From: Corynebacterium sp. p3-SID1145
GTDB lineage: Bacteria; Actinomycetota; Actinomycetes; Mycobacteriales; Mycobacteriaceae
Assembly: GCA_025144245.1 (NCBI GenBank)
Contig: JALXXC010000014.1
Coordinates: 1-59,460 of the forward strand
Reading direction: 5' to 3'
DNA: 59,460 bases
Of this stretch, positions 55,402 through 59,460 are shown piece by piece; position 1 is the first letter of the stretch, and each line of letters opens with the position of its first letter. The notes under the pieces were generated by a model. It was not told where the DNA came from. It worked only from the letters and a program-made list of their open reading frames with translations, and did not search any database. Made by a program: the position numbers and the translations under genes.

Positions 55402-58400
55402 CGACAGCGAACGAGGCGTGGAGCATAGAGATCTCCCCCAAGGACGCGCCCGACACGGTGCGTCATGAGCATGAACTCATCGAGCTTGACGTGAATGGCA
55501 CCGAGTGGCAATCACGCCTCGTCGACACTTCCGTCGACGTTCCTGGGCGTTCTGACCCGTCGTACTTCACCGTTTTGGTACGTCGTGAACCTCGATCTGT
55601 GGCTAAGGTCTCGGAGACCTTGGCCACGATTTCAGGCAGTTCTACGGACGTTCCTGCTGGTCAAGGCCCTAAAGTCGTTTCAGGCCAAAATCCCCTAGGG
55701 GAGAGGCAGAATGGCCGGACCGGAGAGTCCGGCCATCGTGACTCCGGCCACCGTGACTCCGCAGCAGCAGCAGCGGTGGAAGCCGCTGCGGTTGCAGGGG
55801 TTGATGCCGGTGTCGATGTTAAGAGTTTCGGCCAGCTACCAACTGTGAGGTCGATGGGTAGTGGCGGTCGCCGGGCTCAAGTGATCGGGTTTGATACTGA
55901 GTTCACCTACCGCGAAGATGACCCCGCTAAGCGCGTCATCGATAGCTATCAGTTCGCCTGTACTGATGCTCTCGATGATGGTGTTCTCGTACAGGTGGTT
56001 GTGTTGCCTCTGGCGGGTGATCGCATCTACCTTGAGGATGCTCTCTACATCGTCAGTCTTGCAGGCGGTCTGCATGTCCTGTCACCCTCTCGGGAGCCTA
56101 TCGATCCTCGTGGCGTGCTCGTCCGCGATGTAAGGAAACTCAACCCTCGGGGAAAATTTGACTACTCCGCCACGCGAGATGCGGCGTTCAAGGCTCGCAT
56201 TGCCGTCGTCCTGGCGTGTCATTTCGGCAACGCCGATCTGACCGCTTTTCGGCGCCCTCCCGAGCAGCGCAATGGTGGGGAAAAACATTATGACATCCTC
56301 CGCCGCGTGACCTCTGCTTCGGGGGGCTTAGTTTCGCTGCAACCTGCCCGCTTCATGCGCAAGTCTGGCAAAGGCTCCAACAGCTATCGCTGGTTGCCGT
56401 TCTCTGTGACCGTTCGTGACACGATGTGTCAGGCTGCACCCGGTCATAAGAGTCTCGCTGCTCTTGGCGATGTTTGCGGTGTTCCTAAGCTTGATGTTGG
56501 TTCCTCAATCGAGAATATGACCTCAATGCGTCGTGACGATCTGACGTCGTTCCTCGAATATGGGGTGAATGACGCGGTCATCGTTGTTGAGTATCTGGCG
56601 ATGCTGTGGGGTCTCAACATCGTTCCGCCTGTCACCCTTTCGGGTGCGGGTGCCAGTGCTGTCCGCGACGGAATCATGCGCTACATGGGCGACAAGGTGG
56701 TGAAGGACTTCCTCATCAACTTTCGCGGTCTCGTGCGGTTGACGGACCCTGAACCGTTTTTAGACCATGACCAACTTTCGTATTACACCACACGAGAGTT
56801 GGTACCCGTGGACGGCGATGCCAATCAATCCCACACTGCGTGGAAAATGGCGTTTCACGGAGGCTGGAACAGTTGTCTGTCTCCTGGTCACCACCCTTAC
56901 CCGACCTTCGATCACGATATCCAATCTGCGTACCCATCTGCGATGGCATCGGTGATTGATGTGGATTATGTGGGCGGTTGTATCGAGGAGGTTGTGAAGG
57001 ACCGGGTACTTACACTGGACGACTTTCCGTTAGGTCCCATCACCCCGTTAGTTGCCTATGTGAGTTGGAATTTCCCGGATGATGTTGTTGCGCCTTGCTT
57101 GCCGGTGGTCGTCGGTGACTGCGTGTTATATCCACGAACGTCTGACGGTGCTGGAGCCGCGCAAGGTGACGATGTTGGGGGGTATGACGGGTTTCATGGT
57201 GCTTGGTGCGCTGGACCTGAGTTGTACCTTGCGTTGAAGCTGGGGGCGACGGTGCGTGTTCAGATTGGCTACCGCATGAGGTTGCGCATGCAGTCTGATA
57301 GTACTCCGTCCCGATCACTGCGCTTCGCCCTCCGACAGATGGTTGAAGACCGTGCGACTGCGAAGAAGATCTTCGGCAAGGGGTCGCTGGAAGAGCAGAC
57401 CGTCAAGGTTGCGACAAACTCGGTCTACGGGAAGCTGGCCCAGGACGTCTCCGAGCGTAACGGGTGGGGTGCATGGGCTGAGGAGATGGAGTCTATTGGT
57501 GGGTCGTCCGTAACCTCTCCCTATCACGCGTCGATGACAACGTCGCTTGTTCGCGCTCTTCTTCTGGCGATGGCCAATACGATTCCGATTCTGTCTGTCA
57601 CGACTGACGGCTTCATCACGCCTGTTGAAGAGATTGAGCACTTTGATTGCTTTGGCATCGCGAATGTGTTCCGTGCCGCTCGTCGTGCGTTGGTAGGTGA
57701 TCCGACGGTCTGGGAGATCAAGCACTACCAGGACGATCTAGTGAATTTCTCGACGCGTGGCAATGTGTCCTTGCTGGAACACGGTGTGCTCGCTAAGGCT
57801 GGGTTGAAAGTTCCTGAGGAGGTTGAACGTGGGACCGTCGCGGAGCGTCGCTGGTTTCGCGATACCGCTCTTTCACGCCGGGGAAAGATACCTAACCCCT
57901 ACACGTCTTTCCCAACATTTCGGGAGTTGTCGCGGTCCGTAAACCGGTTGGACTTCCACCCGGTGGATCGCACGCCTGAGGTCTCAACGGTGGACTTTGA
58001 CCTAAAACGGCAGCCTCTACGTGGCACGCTCCGGGTTGATGTGATTGACGGCAACGAAATGGCGGGGTTCGACACTTGCGCGTGGGACTCAGTCGACGAC
58101 TATAAGCATGCACGTGGGATCGCTGGTCACATGCAGTTGGTTCGGTATGGGACCACAGGTGTTGACCGTCCTACTGGGTGTCTGCGCACGGGTCATGATT
58201 GGGAGACCTGGTTTAAGCGTTTTGAGTCTGCTCGGGGTCGTCGTATCCGTACGGCTGACAGTGCCCTACTCACCGAACTCGTTGCCGCGCATAAGGCTGG
58301 TCTTGTCGTCGTTGACCGTTTGGCTGTTCGCGTTTCCGTGGCTCAGAAGGTGGGTTGGTTGTCCTCTTTGGGGATGGGTGAATTCACCCGGGCGCAGTGG

Positions 58401-58508
58401 GATCACATGAGCAAGAAGGTTCGGCGTTCGACGGTGCTACGCGATGCCGATATGGATGCTGTTCGTGCCTTTGCCGATGAGCTGAATCGCGGTGATGGCT
58501 ATGTCTAG
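55398..58508 (+). CDS. Family B DNA polymerase, piPolB-like (primer-independent type)
   Basis: 1036 residues. A low-complexity N-terminal extension (to about 155) precedes an exonuclease domain with Exo I GFDTEF (Asp166, Glu168), Exo II HFGNADL (Asp280) and Exo III YGVND (Tyr388, Asp392). Polymerase motifs: A FDHDIQSAYPS (Asp507), B KVATNSVYG (Lys670) and C VTTDG (Asp737), where Thr735 replaces the usual first Asp of the DTD pair. STRGN near 785 follows. A separate C-terminal domain of over 200 residues is typical of neither phi29-type nor replicative PolB. No terminal-protein gene is visible. Likely self-replicates the element. Confidence 0.85.
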   Translation: MTTANEAWSIEISPKDAPDTVRHEHELIELDVNGTEWQSRLVDTSVDVPGRSDPSYFTVLVRREPRSVAKVSETLATISGSSTDVPAGQGPKVVSGQNPLGERQNGRTGESGHRDSGHRDSAAAAAVEAAAVAGVDAGVDVKSFGQLPTVRSMGSGGRRAQVIGFDTEFTYREDDPAKRVIDSYQFACTDALDDGVLVQVVVLPLAGDRIYLEDALYIVSLAGGLHVLSPSREPIDPRGVLVRDVRKLNPRGKFDYSATRDAAFKARIAVVLACHFGNADLTAFRRPPEQRNGGEKHYDILRRVTSASGGLVSLQPARFMRKSGKGSNSYRWLPFSVTVRDTMCQAAPGHKSLAALGDVCGVPKLDVGSSIENMTSMRRDDLTSFLEYGVNDAVIVVEYLAMLWGLNIVPPVTLSGAGASAVRDGIMRYMGDKVVKDFLINFRGLVRLTDPEPFLDHDQLSYYTTRELVPVDGDANQSHTAWKMAFHGGWNSCLSPGHHPYPTFDHDIQSAYPSAMASVIDVDYVGGCIEEVVKDRVLTLDDFPLGPITPLVAYVSWNFPDDVVAPCLPVVVGDCVLYPRTSDGAGAAQGDDVGGYDGFHGAWCAGPELYLALKLGATVRVQIGYRMRLRMQSDSTPSRSLRFALRQMVEDRATAKKIFGKGSLEEQTVKVATNSVYGKLAQDVSERNGWGAWAEEMESIGGSSVTSPYHASMTTSLVRALLLAMANTIPILSVTTDGFITPVEEIEHFDCFGIANVFRAARRALVGDPTVWEIKHYQDDLVNFSTRGNVSLLEHGVLAKAGLKVPEEVERGTVAERRWFRDTALSRRGKIPNPYTSFPTFRELSRSVNRLDFHPVDRTPEVSTVDFDLKRQPLRGTLRVDVIDGNEMAGFDTCAWDSVDDYKHARGIAGHMQLVRYGTTGVDRPTGCLRTGHDWETWFKRFESARGRRIRTADSALLTELVAAHKAGLVVVDRLAVRVSVAQKVGWLSSLGMGEFTRAQWDHMSKKVRRSTVLRDADMDAVRAFADELNRGDGYV

Positions 58509-58638
58509 CACCCCTCCCCCTGGTCGGTTTGGTATGAAGCTTTCTCGCGGCCCTCCTATAGGCACTTTTATCGTCACAGAGACGCTAACCATGCAAGCAA
58601 CAGCACCCCAGCTAAGTCTTGAACCATCGGGTGCTTAG
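58501..58638 (+). CDS. Possible small protein overlapping the polymerase end
   Basis: 45 residues (MSSTPPPGRFGMKLSRGPPI then LSLEPSGA), starting 8 nt inside the polymerase stop. A GGTGAT precedes. Pro/Ser/Thr-rich, no family known. Translational coupling is plausible. Confidence 0.5.
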   Translation: MSSTPPPGRFGMKLSRGPPIGTFIVTETLTMQATAPQLSLEPSGA

Positions 58639-58690
58639 ACCGAGTTCCCGATGGCACCAATACACCGCAACCCAAGATAAGGAGGAACAT

Positions 58691-59164
58691 ATGGAGCCAC
58701 AATCGCCCCGAGCACCACGGATGCCGAGCGCCCCACGAGCGCCGCGCAGTGGAGCTAAAACAGGCGCGGAAATGGAGGAGAGCAGGTACACCGCGGAGGA
58801 GTCTGCGAAGGGGCTTATCGCCGGTTTGGTTGGTCTAGACCGCGCCGATATTATCCGTCGTTCCAACCGAGTCCAGGAGATTCTGGACGATTTTGCCCAG
58901 CACGCCCCAAAAGAAGAAGTGTCTTTGGAGCAGCTTAAAGCGGAGGGAGAAAAGGTTGACGCTGAGCTTGATCAGCTAGAGCAAACCCTCGATGAGCGCG
59001 CTCAGTCGCGGCGGAAAAAGCAGAATCAAGGTGGCTACCCACCGCAGCCTCCGCGGGAAAAGAAGCCTCGTGTCCCTCGGGTCAAAAACCCGCGATTCAC
59101 CCCACTTTTCCAGAATGAACCAGAAGAAAAAGACACCAGTAAAGGATGGGAACCAGAACTATGA
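58691..59164 (+). CDS. Small coiled-coil protein, unknown function
   Basis: 157 residues behind a perfect AAGGAGG. The N-terminus and C-terminus are Pro/Arg-rich (PRAPRMPSAPRAPR; PPQPPREKKPRVPRVK) and the middle (about 40-105) is helical, with a coiled coil (LEQLKAEGEKVDAELDQLEQTLDERAQ). Basic tails suggest DNA or RNA binding. It overlaps the following gene (ATGA). Confidence 0.75.
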   Translation: MEPQSPRAPRMPSAPRAPRSGAKTGAEMEESRYTAEESAKGLIAGLVGLDRADIIRRSNRVQEILDDFAQHAPKEEVSLEQLKAEGEKVDAELDQLEQTLDERAQSRRKKQNQGGYPPQPPREKKPRVPRVKNPRFTPLFQNEPEEKDTSKGWEPEL

Positions 59165-59460
59165 TTACGAAGTCTCAGACCGCTTCGTCGGTAAAAAAGA
59201 TTGAAGCTCTCCGCCAGGAGCGGGAGCAAAAAGAAGCCGAAGAAGCCAAGAAGGTTGAGGAGTTTAAGCGTCAATTAGGCGAAGTTCTCTACGCCTGCGC
59301 TTATGAGCCTTCAAGCAAGTGGTCCAAATTTCGCGGCGGTTCCGTAAGGGAACTGTTCGCAGAAATCGGTATACGGGAGGAAACCTCCTGTGAAGCGTCC
59401 GAGGAACACGAGAGCGCACATCGCGGGGCGGACGAAGGAGCCGATGAAGGCTTCGAAGTC
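59161..59460 (+). CDS. Coiled-coil protein, incomplete at window end
   Basis: At least 100 codons with no stop before the window ends. A charged helical N-terminal part (KKIEALRQEREQKEAEEAKK) is followed by YEPSSKWSKFRGGSVRELFAEIG and an acidic tail. Shares the ATGA overlap with the preceding gene. Family unknown; the arrangement recalls small accessory genes next to mobilisation or replication genes. Confidence 0.7.
   Translation, partial: MITKSQTASSVKKIEALRQEREQKEAEEAKKVEEFKRQLGEVLYACAYEPSSKWSKFRGGSVRELFAEIGIREETSCEASEEHESAHRGADEGADEGFEV

Larger units (their letters stand above)
53114..59460. mobile_element. Integrated element B, pipolin-like (runs off the window)
   Basis: Begins at the tRNA 3' end copy and carries an intact tyrosine integrase, a divergent unknown gene, a structured leader, an excisionase-like HTH gene, a family B DNA polymerase and small accessory proteins. 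The combination of integrase and PolB in a tRNA-targeted element fits pipolins. The right end is outside the window. Confidence 0.65.

Overview
The window looks like a Corynebacterium chromosome. It is GC-rich and actinobacterial, the tmRNA encodes the tag AEKNSQRDYALAA, and the core block ssrA-SDR-smpB-ftsX-ftsE-prfB followed by an inositol-phosphatase gene and hisN is the arrangement I know from corynebacteria. Short IS3, IS6 and IS256 remnants and a DUF222/HNH gene fit that genus too. No species can be named from the sequence alone.

Region 1 (1-27.7 kb) is core chromosome. It carries a siderophore-binding lipoprotein, trans-translation (ssrA, smpB), FtsEX, RF2, and a TPP-riboswitch-controlled thiC that runs directly into an IMPase-family gene and hisN. 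Next come a secreted S1 protease, thiE, an HNH nuclease gene with a LexA-like box, and an ectC-CDF-mntH run in which mntH carries an apparent frameshift. A second thiamine cluster follows (thiO-thiS-thiG, with thiF further on), plus a BCCT osmolyte transporter, a class V aminotransferase and dipZ. dipZ is divergent from a Met-rich lipoprotein-sigK-rskA operon. The last genes are a flavin-dependent oxidoreductase and chrA. Together thiC, thiE, thiO, thiS, thiG and thiF cover most steps of thiamine phosphate synthesis.

Region 2 (27.8-37.7 kb) is an AT-richer cassette: a secreted SGNH esterase with a proline-rich repeat arm, a P450-reductase fusion of the CYP102 type and an acyl-CoA ligase. A degenerate IS256-family element that truncates an older gene follows, and then a butanediol-dehydrogenase-like gene.

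Region 3 (37,701-53,151) is an old integrated element (A). It is bounded by two 38-bp copies of a tRNA 3' end and has a broken tyrosine integrase at its left end. It is a mosaic of IS3, IS6 and IS1634 pieces carrying two efflux pumps with ArsR and TetR regulators, an MFS plus nitronate-monooxygenase/FAD fusion flanked by two internally deleted IS3 copies, an ssb-DUF4192 block of plasmid type and an anchored alpha/beta hydrolase.

Region 4 (53,114 to the window end) is a second, apparently intact element (B) abutting A at the same tRNA-derived site. It has a full tyrosine integrase, a divergent unknown gene, a strongly structured leader, an excisionase-like HTH gene translationally coupled to a 1036-residue family B DNA polymerase, and small coiled-coil proteins. 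This layout matches pipolins, mobile elements that encode a primer-independent PolB, and is the most interesting part of the window. The two elements share the same end architecture (tRNA core, four helically phased 10-bp repeats, then a 12-bp-period repeat within the integrase 3' end) with different sequences, so they look like related elements stacked in tandem.

Three genes appear frameshifted in homopolymer runs (mntH A5, integrase A C10, NMO fusion G5). Either these are decayed genes or the assembly has indels; the sequence cannot decide.
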